From: Paracoccaceae bacterium
GTDB lineage: Bacteria > Pseudomonadota > Alphaproteobacteria > Rhodobacterales > Rhodobacteraceae
Direction: 5' to 3'
Assembly: GCA_021741245.1 (NCBI GenBank)
Contig: JAIOYF010000003.1
Span: 186,001-250,000 of the forward strand
DNA: 64,000 nt
Under the pieces are notes generated by a model. The model searched no databases. It was given only the letters and a program-made list of their open reading frames with translations, and was not told the DNA's origin. The number at the start of each line of letters is the position of its first letter. Position 1 is the stretch's first letter. Position numbers and translations under genes: made by a program. Positions 8,878 to 17,575 of this stretch are shown in pieces.

Positions 8878-10317
8878 ATGCCGTGTTCTGATGGGTCCAA
8901 AGTCGTGGCGGCGGGGGTCATTGCGTGGTCTTTGGGGGCCAGTTCGCCCAGTTTTGCTGCCGAATGCGTGATTCCAGACAATACCGACTGGACTGTCAAT
9001 GTCTCATGCGAGATCACGGCGACCCGCATCGCGTCACGCAATGTTCGTGTGGCTGAGAGCGCGACGCTGACAGTGGAGTCCTCGGGCTCTCTGATCATCG
9101 ACACGCGCAGTTTCGCGTTGCGGGTCGACCCTCAGGCGCGTGTTCGGATCAGGCCGGGTGGTCAGATACGAAGCAATCAGGTCGGCCCCTTGCTTCAGCG
9201 TCAGACCGACGGTGGCAGCTTTGGCTATTACCTCAAGGCTGTGAACGGACCCGTGATCGAGGCTTACAACCCCAACCTGTCTTTTCATCCCAGCAGTTCC
9301 ATCAAGCTTCTCTACATGATCGAGGCGCTTCGGCAGGTCGACCAAGGGACGTTGAACCTCAACACGACAAATTTGAACACCTGCCCCGCCGTGATCGCGG
9401 CCGGGCCGCCAGCAACGACGACAAGTTGCCCGGTCAATTTCGTGTCCACCTCGGCCACGTCGACCGGTTCAGGTGGCAACGGAAACAACTGCACGGTTCC
9501 GCCAGTGGCCAATACCGTCGCGAGTTGCAGCGGTGCGCTGGTCAATCTGCCGCTGGGGACGGGCCTGTGCGCGATGATGAAAGTGTCCAACAACGTCAGC
9601 GCGAACGCTATTCAAGAGACGGTCGGGGCTGGAAACCCCGTGGCCGGATGGTCGACGATGCTAAGCGATGCGGGCACTGCAGCCGGTCTTACAAGCACAT
9701 CTTTTGCCAACCGGATGGGGTGCGGCGGGCCAACCTTTGGTCCGACGTCCAATCAGACGACCTTGGTCGACATGGGCCGTCTGCTGGAGGAGATGGTCTC
9801 TGATCCGGCCATTCTGTTTCCCTCGACGCTGCCAGCCAACGTGAGTTTCGCAACCACTGCGGCGTATCTGTTCATGAACAACGACCGCAACAACGGCAAC
9901 GGACTTGGCCCTAACCTACAGACCATCATCAACGAACAGGCCACGGAACTTGGTCTGCCAGCGGGCGTGAACACCAATTTCTTCAGCGGCACCGCGGGTC
10001 CCGGCGGTGCGGGCACCATTGGTGGCGTCCGGTTCGTCCACAAGCGCGGGTCCAATGCCAGCAAGGACATGGATGGCGACGGCATCATCGATCCGGATCT
10101 CAATGGAGATGGCGTGGCCGACATCACGGATCCGCGCGACTACCGGACGATGATCGGGTGGATTTCCCTTCCAATCAACGGTGGGGCAGGCAGTCGCGAG
10201 TATGTCTTTGGGCTTTTCTACAACGACATCGACCCGACATCGAGCCAAGACGACCTGCGTCTTGTTCTGCCCCAGATGCTGAGGCCGGTCATACGCAGCG
10301 CCTTGCAGAGTTTCTGA
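8878..10317 (+). CDS. Exported serine hydrolase with class A beta-lactamase-like fold and calcium-loop insertion
   Basis: A 479-residue exported protein. After a signal peptide (about 1-28) comes a small beta-rich domain (about 30-100), then a penicillin-interacting fold. 'HPSSSIKLLY' gives SxxK (Ser140, Lys143), 'MKVSNNVSANAI' resembles the SDN loop, and 'VHKRGS' stands where KTG is expected. The region matching the omega loop ('TFGPTSNQTTLVDMGRLLEE') lacks an obvious deacylating glutamate, so an efficient beta-lactamase is doubtful. An Asp-rich 'DMDGDG...DLNGDG' segment, like EF-hand or thrombospondin type 3 loops, is inserted right after the KTG-like motif. A role in the cell wall or outside the cell is inferred only. 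The ATG at 8878 lies three bases after the previous stop. Confidence 0.72.
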   Translation: MPCSDGSKVVAAGVIAWSLGASSPSFAAECVIPDNTDWTVNVSCEITATRIASRNVRVAESATLTVESSGSLIIDTRSFALRVDPQARVRIRPGGQIRSNQVGPLLQRQTDGGSFGYYLKAVNGPVIEAYNPNLSFHPSSSIKLLYMIEALRQVDQGTLNLNTTNLNTCPAVIAAGPPATTTSCPVNFVSTSATSTGSGGNGNNCTVPPVANTVASCSGALVNLPLGTGLCAMMKVSNNVSANAIQETVGAGNPVAGWSTMLSDAGTAAGLTSTSFANRMGCGGPTFGPTSNQTTLVDMGRLLEEMVSDPAILFPSTLPANVSFATTAAYLFMNNDRNNGNGLGPNLQTIINEQATELGLPAGVNTNFFSGTAGPGGAGTIGGVRFVHKRGSNASKDMDGDGIIDPDLNGDGVADITDPRDYRTMIGWISLPINGGAGSREYVFGLFYNDIDPTSSQDDLRLVLPQMLRPVIRSALQSF

Positions 10318-10349
10318 GCAACCGCTTTTATTTCAAGGAGGAATTTTCG

Positions 10350-11489
10350 ATGCGTAACGTCTTCCTGTCGCGAGCCTTTGCCCTTTGTTCATGCGTTGCA
10401 ATCGTATCATCGCCAGCCTTTGGGGCGGGCCAGATCATCGTGCAATACGGCGGTGGCGGTTCCCCGCAGTTTGTGGTGAACGGCTACCCGGCCGACCAGA
10501 TTCCGGCCAATGCCTGCGGCTTTCGCCTTGAACAACCCGGCGGTTGGGATGGTGGATGGCACTTTGCCGTCACCTCGCCCGGCGACATCTACATTGACCC
10601 TGTGTTCGGAGAAATCAGTAGCCAACAGTTCGAGACATTGCCTGACGGACCTGATGCGGGCACGGCACCGGACCTGCCACCGTTCCTTCAAATGACGGGG
10701 CCGATCCATCCAGATTGTGACGACAATCTTTATCTGTTTTCGACGCCCGCTGCGCAAAGTCTTGGCACCCTTGAGGCGCCCCAAGCCACAAACTATTTCG
10801 TGGCGGACTTCTGGGATGACGGCGATATCGTCTGGCTTGGCGGTGCAGGCGAAGTGATCCCATTTCCAGAACCGCTCGGTGGGGAACCGCCCGAGACGCC
10901 CGACATTTGCGAGGTAGCGCCGGAATTCTGCGAACCACGAACGCCGTTTGTCACCTTGCAAGGGGCGGACAGCCTGCTCTTTCCGTTCAATTGCACGACC
11001 AACCCCTTGGGACCGGGATGCCCGCCGATCGGCGATCAGGTCGGGCGTGCAATCGGTATGCTTACCGTCCTTGCAGATAGCGCAGAGGTGGCAAAATATC
11101 ACCTCGCCAACACGACCAACGCAAGGCTTGACCGTTCCCGAGAGGGGCTGAAAATGCCGTTGGAGATGCTTGGCGTTTTTGAAACGCGTACGCCACTGAT
11201 CGGAAGCGTCCTTCGCCGGATCGAGCGGGACACCAGACTGGTCGCCGACGGCGTGACGGTAAACAAACTCATCCTCAGTGCATCTGCCGCGTCGGGCCGC
11301 GCCGAGATCGAGACCCGTGGGTGCCAGCGGGCATTGCGAAAGGCAATCGCATCCGTTGGCACAGACGACGCAGCGCTTCGCAATGCCATGCGGCACTGCG
11401 AGACCCTCTTTCGGTCGGCAACCAAGGCGCGAGACGCCCTCACGCGGCTTGAGGCCTATGCGCTCCCAGCGGAGTTGACTCGCCAATAG
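10350..11489 (+). CDS. Exported hypothetical protein
   Basis: A 379-residue protein with a clear signal peptide (hydrophobic 8-24, cleavage near 'AFGAGQ'). The N-terminal half is acidic and rich in Pro, Gly and aromatic residues. A Pro/Cys linker around 'DICEVAPEFCEPRTP' follows, then an alpha-helical C-terminal half with many Arg, Ala and Leu. No known domain was recognised. A strong AAGGAGGAA at 10335-10343 fixes the ATG at 10350. It lies 32 bases behind the beta-lactamase-fold gene and is probably co-transcribed with it. A hairpin with a short T run downstream at 11553-11579 may end the operon. Confidence 0.7.
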   Translation: MRNVFLSRAFALCSCVAIVSSPAFGAGQIIVQYGGGGSPQFVVNGYPADQIPANACGFRLEQPGGWDGGWHFAVTSPGDIYIDPVFGEISSQQFETLPDGPDAGTAPDLPPFLQMTGPIHPDCDDNLYLFSTPAAQSLGTLEAPQATNYFVADFWDDGDIVWLGGAGEVIPFPEPLGGEPPETPDICEVAPEFCEPRTPFVTLQGADSLLFPFNCTTNPLGPGCPPIGDQVGRAIGMLTVLADSAEVAKYHLANTTNARLDRSREGLKMPLEMLGVFETRTPLIGSVLRRIERDTRLVADGVTVNKLILSASAASGRAEIETRGCQRALRKAIASVGTDDAALRNAMRHCETLFRSATKARDALTRLEAYALPAELTRQ

Positions 11490-11808
11490 GGGATGCACGG
11501 CCAAATCCTGTTGACCTGCATCTGAGGTGACGGGCGGTTGCAACCAAGGAAATGACCACGGCAACGCGTGGTCACTTTTCCGGGTAAGGTTATAGCAGCC
11601 GCGCATAGGGAAGGATCACGACTTCTTTTCTTGGCAAGCGGTGCGGCGGTTATGCGACTTTATCCGAATGCAAAGATGGTTGGGTGGTCGAGCGCCAATG
11701 CCGCAAGGGATGCATCCTTGGCTGTGCCGGATCAGGCTGTCTTGAGGACACGAAAATTCCCACCCACAAACAGCCTATCCACACGCCGCATGCCCCCCGC
11801 CCAAGGCG
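11490..11808. other. Gap between convergent genes, holds a terminator
   Basis: About 320 bases between the exported-protein operon and the convergent response regulator. The only structure seen is the hairpin at 11553-11579. No coding potential was recognised. Confidence 0.6.
11553..11579 (+). terminator. Rho-independent terminator of the exported-protein operon
   Basis: An 8-bp perfect stem (TGACCACG / CGTGGTCA) with a 6-base loop is followed by CTTTT. It lies 64 bases after the stop of the third exported-protein gene. Confidence 0.65.
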
Positions 11809-12537
11809 TCACAGCGCGCGCCCGCGCATCCATTGCTGCAACTCTGCTTCCGCCTTTTCCAATGCGCCATAGTTCAGCAGTTTGCGCAGCATGGCCACAG
11901 TCACGGCCCGTGCCCGAAGATTGAATGGGCTGTCGTCGCGCAGGCCATCGGCGGCTTGATGGACGTCAAGTTTGCTGTAGATCTGTTGCAAACGGTTTTG
12001 CACGGACCGTAGCGACAGGTGACGCCGTTCAGAGATCACGCGGTCGGTCATGCCAAGCGCGATGTCCATCAAGATTTCATATTCGGATTCGCTGAACCCC
12101 GAGGTCTGCGCAAAGCTGCGTTGCTGCATGCTTCGCACCTCATTGTCGATCACGCATTGGTTTTCGATGAAGATGCTGCGCAAGGCCAGTTTTAGTCGCT
12201 CTTCCGAGGTGGATTTCAGCACATAGCCGTAGGCCGCGCCATTTGGCACGATCCGACTGACGCCGCGCACATAGGCCTCGTCGGCATAATTCGACCAGAA
12301 CAAGATGCGCGTGTCGGGCCTTTCGCGCCAGATCGTGCGCGCGGCCTCGATGCCGTTGCGGGCGTTCATCTGCAAATCCATCACGACATGCGCCGCGCGA
12401 TGCGATCGCGCCAAGGTTTCGCCTTGCTGGCCATTCTCGGCCTCATAAATGGTGATGCATTCTGGCAAGGCTGCGCTGACCTGCTCTCGCAGGAAAGACC
12501 GATGCAGCGGGTCGTCCTCGACGATCAGAACTTCCAT
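11809..12537 (-). CDS. LuxR/NarL-type response regulator
   Basis: Two-domain response regulator of 242 residues. The receiver starts with 'VLIVEDDPLHRSFL' and has the phospho-acceptor Asp in 'VVMDLQMNARNG' and the conserved Lys in 'GYVLKS'. The C-terminal helix-turn-helix is a variant LuxR type ('FSESEYEILMDIALGMTDRV...LSLRSVQNRLQQIYSKL'). I chose the ATG at 12537 behind AAGGGGG; an in-frame ATG at 12552 overlaps the kinase stop and is an alternative. It is co-transcribed with the kinase at 12549-13793 and probably phosphorylated by it. Confidence 0.85.
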   Translation of the reverse strand: MEVLIVEDDPLHRSFLREQVSAALPECITIYEAENGQQGETLARSHRAAHVVMDLQMNARNGIEAARTIWRERPDTRILFWSNYADEAYVRGVSRIVPNGAAYGYVLKSTSEERLKLALRSIFIENQCVIDNEVRSMQQRSFAQTSGFSESEYEILMDIALGMTDRVISERRHLSLRSVQNRLQQIYSKLDVHQAADGLRDDSPFNLRARAVTVAMLRKLLNYGALEKAEAELQQWMRGRAL

Positions 12538-12548
12538 GTCCGCCCCCT

Positions 12549-13793
12549 TCATTCCGCGACCGCCTGCAGGTTGGATGCGCACACAAGGGGCAGCACAATT
12601 CCGACGCTGGTGCCGCCACCGTCGATCCCCGCAGCCAGCGTGCAGCGCGCCGAGATCAGCCGCGCCCGCGTCTTCATATTGTCGATGCCGCTGCCTATGC
12701 GGGTGCGCTTTTTGCTGATCCCTTTGCCATCGTCGCTGACCGCCAGCGAAATCTGGCCCGGTGTGGCCACCAACTGCACCGAAATCCTGCCCGCCTCGGC
12801 ATGGCTGACGGCATTGTTGATCGCCTCTTGCGCGATGCGGTACAGCGCGATGCTGACCGTCGGTTCCAAGGCGTCAAACGCCCCACCAGAGTCGTCACTC
12901 AGGGTCCAGTTGATGCCTTGGCCGGAGTCGCGAATGGCCCGGTCTAGATGATGTTCGATTGCGTGCGAAAAGCCGAACAGTTGCAAAAGCGACGGTTTCG
13001 CCTGTTCGATGATCTGCCGCAAATCTTGCATACATAGGTGCAGGCCACGGGTGATCGGCTCCAACACCTCGGCCGGTGCCGCGCCGTCATGCGGCAGCCG
13101 CTCCATATGTCGGGTCAGCCGGGTCAGATCGGCCAGCGTCTGGTCATGCAGGTCCATGCCGATGCGTTGGCGCTCTTTTTCCAAAGCTTCCGTCAGCTTG
13201 AGCGCTCCCAGCCGTAAGCCTTCCTCGCGGGCGCGCGCCTCGGCCTCAATGATCGCCGACCGCTGCGCCTGTTCGGCGGCCCTCAGCGCAAAGAAGTAGG
13301 GCGACAGCAGATCGGCAATATAGCGGGCATGGCGCACATCTTCGGCCCCATAGGCCCCGGCGCGCCGCAATGAGGCGCTGAACGCCCCGATCACTTCGCC
13401 ATGCACCATCATTGGCACATGGATGCGGGCGCGCAGGCCGTGGTCGTGGATCGGTTTGTAAAACCCGCCTGTGAATTGAAAGCGCCGATCGGTGCAGGCG
13501 TCGTCGGTCAAGATATGATCCACCGCCCCTTGCAGCAGCGCCCGGATCGGGCTGTTGGCAATGGGTGCATGCGGTTGCTTGCCCCAGTCGGTTTCGATCC
13601 CGCTTTCATAGGCGGTGTGAAACTGTCCGTCCGGGCGCAGGATGCAGACATCCAGATGATCATGCGGCAGGATCTGCGCGATTTCCGCGGCGATCGCCTG
13701 TATGGCAGATTGAAAGTCAAGCTGCCCTGCCAATAGGCGTGAGATGCTGAACAGATGGTTCAACAATGCGACTGGGGACGTTTCGACCATCAT
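12549..13793 (-). CDS. GAF-domain sensor histidine kinase (NarL-partner type)
   Basis: A 414-residue soluble kinase. An N-terminal GAF-like sensor (about 20-170) is followed by a coiled linker, a HisKA_3 dimerisation box 'RIGMDLHDQTLADLTR' with the phospho-accepting His, and a HATPase_c domain with N-box 'RIAQEAINNAVSHAEAGRI' and G-box 'AVSDDGKGI'. There is no transmembrane segment, so it senses a cytoplasmic signal. The ATG at 13793 has GGAGG six bases upstream; a TTG at 13808 is less likely. It sits divergently from the sugar transporter at 14071, a common arrangement for local control, but the link is inferred from position. Confidence 0.87.
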   Translation of the reverse strand: MMVETSPVALLNHLFSISRLLAGQLDFQSAIQAIAAEIAQILPHDHLDVCILRPDGQFHTAYESGIETDWGKQPHAPIANSPIRALLQGAVDHILTDDACTDRRFQFTGGFYKPIHDHGLRARIHVPMMVHGEVIGAFSASLRRAGAYGAEDVRHARYIADLLSPYFFALRAAEQAQRSAIIEAEARAREEGLRLGALKLTEALEKERQRIGMDLHDQTLADLTRLTRHMERLPHDGAAPAEVLEPITRGLHLCMQDLRQIIEQAKPSLLQLFGFSHAIEHHLDRAIRDSGQGINWTLSDDSGGAFDALEPTVSIALYRIAQEAINNAVSHAEAGRISVQLVATPGQISLAVSDDGKGISKKRTRIGSGIDNMKTRARLISARCTLAAGIDGGGTSVGIVLPLVCASNLQAVAE

Positions 13794-14070
13794 GCGATCC
13801 TCCGCCAAAGCGGCCTCAGCCGCCGCGCCAGCATGGCAGAGAAGCCGCGCCAGACCTACAGCATCCCGCGCAAAGCACCTGCGGGAACCCGCACATTTTT
13901 GGGGAGACCCCGCAAGCGTGCTGCCTGAAAAACCCTATACAGAGATGGCCTTCTCACCCATTCTGGGTCTGTTGAGTGGAGGAACCTCGGCAAGAAGACA
14001 AGCGGAATTTGGTCGTCCTTGTGGGCGCCACAAAGGCTGCCATGCGTGCAGCACACTTAGGGAGAGAGAC

Positions 14071-15081
14071 ATGAATACCAGAACGATGTTGCTGGCCTCG
14101 GCCACGATCCTTGCTGTGGCGATGCCTGCTTTGGCAGACACTTCGGCAAAAAAGATTGCCCTTTCAAACAACTATGCTGGAAACTCGTGGCGGCAGGCCA
14201 TGCTGACCAGCTGGGAAAAGATCACCGGTCCAGCTGTGGCTGCGGGCACGGTCGCTGCGGCCGACACCTTTACCACCGCTGAAAATCAGGCGACCGAGCA
14301 GGCCGCCCAAATCCAGAACATGATTCTGCAAGGCTATGACGCCATCGTCATCAACGCAGCCTCGCCGACCGCGCTGAATGGTGCGGTGAAAGAGGCCTGT
14401 GATGCGGGCATTACCGTTGTGTCCTTTGACGGTATCGTGACCGAACCTTGCGCATGGCGCATTGCGGTGAACTTCAAAGAGATGGGCCGCAGCCAAGTGG
14501 AATATCTGGCAGGCGTGTTGCCAGACGGTGGCAACCTGCTTGAAATCCGCGGGCTTGCCGGGGTGTTTGTTGATGATGAAATCTCGGCTGGTATCGCCGA
14601 GGGCGTCTCGCAATTCCCGCAGTTCAAGATCGTCGGGTCCGTCCACGGTGACTGGGCGCAAGATGTTGCGCAAAAGGCGGTGGCGGGGATCTTGCCGTCG
14701 CTGCCCGAACTCGTGGGCGTCGTGACCCAAGGCGGTGACGGCTATGGTGCGGCGCAGGCAATTGCGGCGACGGATCGGTCCATGCCGACCATTGTGATGG
14801 GCAACCGCGAGGACGAGCTGAAATGGTGGAAAGAGCAAAAGGACGCCAACGGCTATACCACCATGTCGGTGTCGATTGCCCCCGGTGTCTCGACGCTGGC
14901 GTTCTGGGTCGCCCAGCAGATCCTTGATGGCAAGGACGTGCCAAAAGATCTGACCGTGCCGTTCTTGCGCATTGATCAAGACAACCTTGAGGCAAATCTG
15001 GCCAATACCCAAGCCGGGGGCGTGGCCAACGTCGAATACAGCCAAGCCGATGCGATCGCGGTGATTGAAGCCACCAAGTAA
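14071..15081 (+). CDS. Sugar ABC transporter periplasmic binding protein (RbsB-like)
   Basis: Periplasmic substrate-binding protein of the ribose/xylose/galactose group, 336 residues, with a signal peptide ending at 'MPALADTSA'. The two-lobed fold shows in 'KIALSNNYAGNSWRQAML', 'AAQIQNMILQGYDAIVINAA' and 'GIAEGVSQFPQFKIVGS'. The start follows GGGAGAGAGAC. The sugar cannot be named from sequence. The lactonase encoded downstream hints at an aldose that is oxidised to a lactone. A strong hairpin right after this gene (15122-15152) probably keeps its transcript more abundant than the rest of the operon. Confidence 0.88.
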   Translation: MNTRTMLLASATILAVAMPALADTSAKKIALSNNYAGNSWRQAMLTSWEKITGPAVAAGTVAAADTFTTAENQATEQAAQIQNMILQGYDAIVINAASPTALNGAVKEACDAGITVVSFDGIVTEPCAWRIAVNFKEMGRSQVEYLAGVLPDGGNLLEIRGLAGVFVDDEISAGIAEGVSQFPQFKIVGSVHGDWAQDVAQKAVAGILPSLPELVGVVTQGGDGYGAAQAIAATDRSMPTIVMGNREDELKWWKEQKDANGYTTMSVSIAPGVSTLAFWVAQQILDGKDVPKDLTVPFLRIDQDNLEANLANTQAGGVANVEYSQADAIAVIEATK

Positions 15082-15121
15082 CGGCATCCCTTCCCACGCG
15101 TCGCTGACGCGCATGAAACCA

Positions 15122-15152
15122 GACCTGCCCCAAAGCGTTCTTGGGGCAGGTC
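15122..15152 (+). terminator. Intra-operon hairpin (attenuator or mRNA stabiliser)
   Basis: A perfect 12-bp stem (GACCTGCCCCAA / TTGGGGCAGGTC) with a 7-base loop lies 40 bases after the binding-protein stop and just before the ATPase gene. No T run follows, so partial termination or protection of the upstream mRNA end is more likely than full termination. Confidence 0.65.
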
Positions 15153-15185
15153 GTCTGCGCCCTGTCTGATACCGGAAAACCGCCT

Positions 15186-16637
15186 TTGCCACAGCCGTCC
15201 CCCCCCGCCGTGTTGGATGTCGCCAACGCCACTGTGCGTTTTGGCGAGGTGCGTGCGCTTGACGATGTGTCACTGTCGATCCTGCCGGGCGAATGTATTG
15301 GTCTTGTCGGCCATAACGGGGCTGGCAAATCGACCATCGTGTCGGTGATCAACGGTGGCCTTACCCCCCAGCAAGGCGAGATCTTCAGTGACGGCAGCCG
15401 GCTGGCCGCCTATGGCATTGGCGTGGCGCGCGGTCGCGGCGTGCGTTCGGTGTTTCAGGAACTGTCGCTTTGCCCGAACCTTTCCATCATCGAGAACACC
15501 CGTATCATGCACCGCACTTTGGGTGGTTTCGGCTGGCGCAATCGGGCGCGGGCGATCATCGCCGCCAGCCTTGATCTGGTGTTTCCCGGCCATGGCATCG
15601 ACGTAAGTGGCAAGGTCGGGGCGCTGTCGATTGCTCAGCGCCAGATGGTGGAAATCGCCATGGCGTTTTCCGATGCAGGCCACCCGCCGCGCCTTGTGAT
15701 CTTGGACGAGCCCACTTCGTCACTAGATGCGGGGCTTGCGGCGCAGCTTTTGGCGCATGTCCGCCGCTTTGTGGCAACCGGCGGTGCTGTGATCCTGATT
15801 TCCCACATGCTCAACGAAATTCTCGAAACCGCCAGTCGTATCGTGGTGATGAAAGACGGCAAGATCGTTGCCGAACGTGGCGCAGGCGGCTTTGATCACG
15901 CCGGCCTGGTCGAGGCGATGGGAAGTGTCGCCACGCATCAGGCGGCCATTCGCCGCAGCACGTCTGCCCTTGAACCGGTGATGGAACTGAGCTTGCCCAA
16001 AGGTCAGCCGTTCCGCGCCTGCAAGGGCGAGGTCGTCGGTCTGGCGGGGCTTGGTGGCCACGGACAGACCCGGATGTTGCTGGCGCTGTTTGACCATCAC
16101 AGCCCGCAATGGTGGCCCCGCCGTGATCCCGCCGTCACCTTCGTGGCCGGGGATCGGCGCGAGAACGGCATTTTCGATTTGTGGAGCATTCTGAAGAATA
16201 TGACCGTGGCCTCGCTTGGGGACCTATCACGCCGGGGGGTGATGAATGATGCCTCTGAGGCCAAGCGCGGCGCAGACTGGAAAAGGCGCATTGAAATCCG
16301 CACGCCTGATATGGAAAATTCGATCTTGTCGCTGTCGGGGGGCAATCAGCAAAAGGTCCTCTTTGCCCGCGCCTTGTCAACGCGCGCGCCTGTCGTACTG
16401 ATGGACGATCCAATGCGCGGCGTGGATGTCGGCACCAAGCAAGAGGTCTATGGCATGATCCGCGCCGAGGCCGAAGCGGGCCGCACCTTTGTCTGGTATT
16501 CAACCGAGATGGAAGAAATGCAGCTTTGTGACCGCGTCTATGTCTTTCGCAACGGGGCCATCGTGATGGAACTTGAGGGCGATGCGATCAGCGAGCAAAA
16601 CATTCTGCGCGCCTCGTTCGAAGGGGAGGCGGCATGA
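15186..16637 (+). CDS. Sugar ABC transporter ATPase with two nucleotide-binding domains (RbsA-like)
   Basis: Cytoplasmic ATPase of the monosaccharide importer. The first domain has Walker A 'GLVGHNGAGKST', signature 'LSIAQRQMVEIAMAF' and Walker B 'LVILDEPTSSLD'. The second domain has the usual degenerate Walker A ('GLAGLGGHGQTRML') and an intact signature 'LSLSGGNQQKVLFARAL'. I use TTG 15186, behind GGAAAA, giving 483 residues. A TTG at 15141 lies inside the hairpin stem, and a start near 15162 is also possible, so the N-terminus is uncertain. Its stop overlaps the first permease (ATGA). Confidence 0.87.
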   Translation: MPQPSPPAVLDVANATVRFGEVRALDDVSLSILPGECIGLVGHNGAGKSTIVSVINGGLTPQQGEIFSDGSRLAAYGIGVARGRGVRSVFQELSLCPNLSIIENTRIMHRTLGGFGWRNRARAIIAASLDLVFPGHGIDVSGKVGALSIAQRQMVEIAMAFSDAGHPPRLVILDEPTSSLDAGLAAQLLAHVRRFVATGGAVILISHMLNEILETASRIVVMKDGKIVAERGAGGFDHAGLVEAMGSVATHQAAIRRSTSALEPVMELSLPKGQPFRACKGEVVGLAGLGGHGQTRMLLALFDHHSPQWWPRRDPAVTFVAGDRRENGIFDLWSILKNMTVASLGDLSRRGVMNDASEAKRGADWKRRIEIRTPDMENSILSLSGGNQQKVLFARALSTRAPVVLMDDPMRGVDVGTKQEVYGMIRAEAEAGRTFVWYSTEMEEMQLCDRVYVFRNGAIVMELEGDAISEQNILRASFEGEAA

Positions 16638-17575
16638 AAGTGTCCACCGACACCCTGCGCCTTGCTGTTCCGGTGGCGTCGCTTTTGCTGCTGCTGGCGG
16701 GGGTGTTCTATCTGCAACCCCGCGCGATGAGCTATAATGGGCTGAACCTGCTGTTCAACCTTGCGGTGCCGATTGCTTTGGCCACCATCGCGCAGATGCT
16801 GATCATGGCGGTCAATGATCTGGATCTGTCGATGGGCACCTTTGTCAGCTTTGTCGCCTGCGTTGCCGCGACCTATCTGCATGATACGCCAATGCTGGGG
16901 GTCGTGATCTTGTTGGCGGCCGTGGCGGCCTATGCGCTGATCGGCGTCATCATCTATCTGCGCGATCTGCCCTCTATCGTGGTGACGCTTGGGATGAGCT
17001 TTGTCTGGGCGGGGCTTGCGGTGCTGATCCTGCCGGCCCCCGGTGGCACAGCACCTGCATGGGCGCGGGCGATCATGATCTCAAAACCGCCGCTGATGCC
17101 GATGGCGATTGTCGCAAGTGCGCTTCTTGCGGTGTTTGCGCATCTTTTGATCATGCGATCCTCACTCGGGGTGCTGATCCGGGGGGTGGGGGGCAACCAG
17201 CGGTCCGTGCAGCGTGCCGGATGGTCGATCGTTGCCGCCCGGGCCGGGGCCTATGCCCTTGCCGCCAGTTTTGCGGTGTGTGCGGGCATCTGCCTTGTCG
17301 GGCTGACCACCAGTGCCGACGCCAATATCGCCCTGCGCTATACGCTGTTGTCGATTGCCGGTGTCATCCTTGGCGGGGGCGAATTCACCGGCGGGCGGAT
17401 TTCACCCATCGGGGCTGTGATCGGGGCGCTGACATTGACGCTGGCAGGGTCATTTCTGTCATTCTTGCGTATCTCGCCCGATTGGCAGATCGGCGCGCAA
17501 GGCGCGATCCTGATCATCGTTCTGGCCCTGCGGCTGTTGCTGAACCGGCTGGAAAGCAAGGGTGGTGCGCTATGA
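16634..17575 (+). CDS. Sugar ABC transporter permease (RbsC-like), first copy
   Basis: Polytopic inner-membrane permease of 313 residues in the branched-chain/ribose group. Characteristic stretches are 'IAQMLIMAVNDLDLSMGTFV', where the substrate-path helix carries the D-L-S motif, and 'LLSIAGVILGGGEFTGGRIS', the conserved glycine-rich loop near the C-terminus. It overlaps the ATPase gene upstream and the second permease downstream by four bases each, so the two permeases probably form a heterodimer. Confidence 0.88.
   Translation: MKVSTDTLRLAVPVASLLLLLAGVFYLQPRAMSYNGLNLLFNLAVPIALATIAQMLIMAVNDLDLSMGTFVSFVACVAATYLHDTPMLGVVILLAAVAAYALIGVIIYLRDLPSIVVTLGMSFVWAGLAVLILPAPGGTAPAWARAIMISKPPLMPMAIVASALLAVFAHLLIMRSSLGVLIRGVGGNQRSVQRAGWSIVAARAGAYALAASFAVCAGICLVGLTTSADANIALRYTLLSIAGVILGGGEFTGGRISPIGAVIGALTLTLAGSFLSFLRISPDWQIGAQGAILIIVLALRLLLNRLESKGGAL

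Noticed and set aside
10407-11606. 399-codon minus-strand frame opposite the third exported-protein gene
   Set aside because: No recognisable motif or ribosome-binding site. The plus strand has a signal peptide, a strong AAGGAGG and operon spacing.
15186-16637. Degenerate Walker A in the second ATPase domain as a sign of damage
   Set aside because: RbsA-type proteins normally have a degenerate second site, so this is ordinary for the family.
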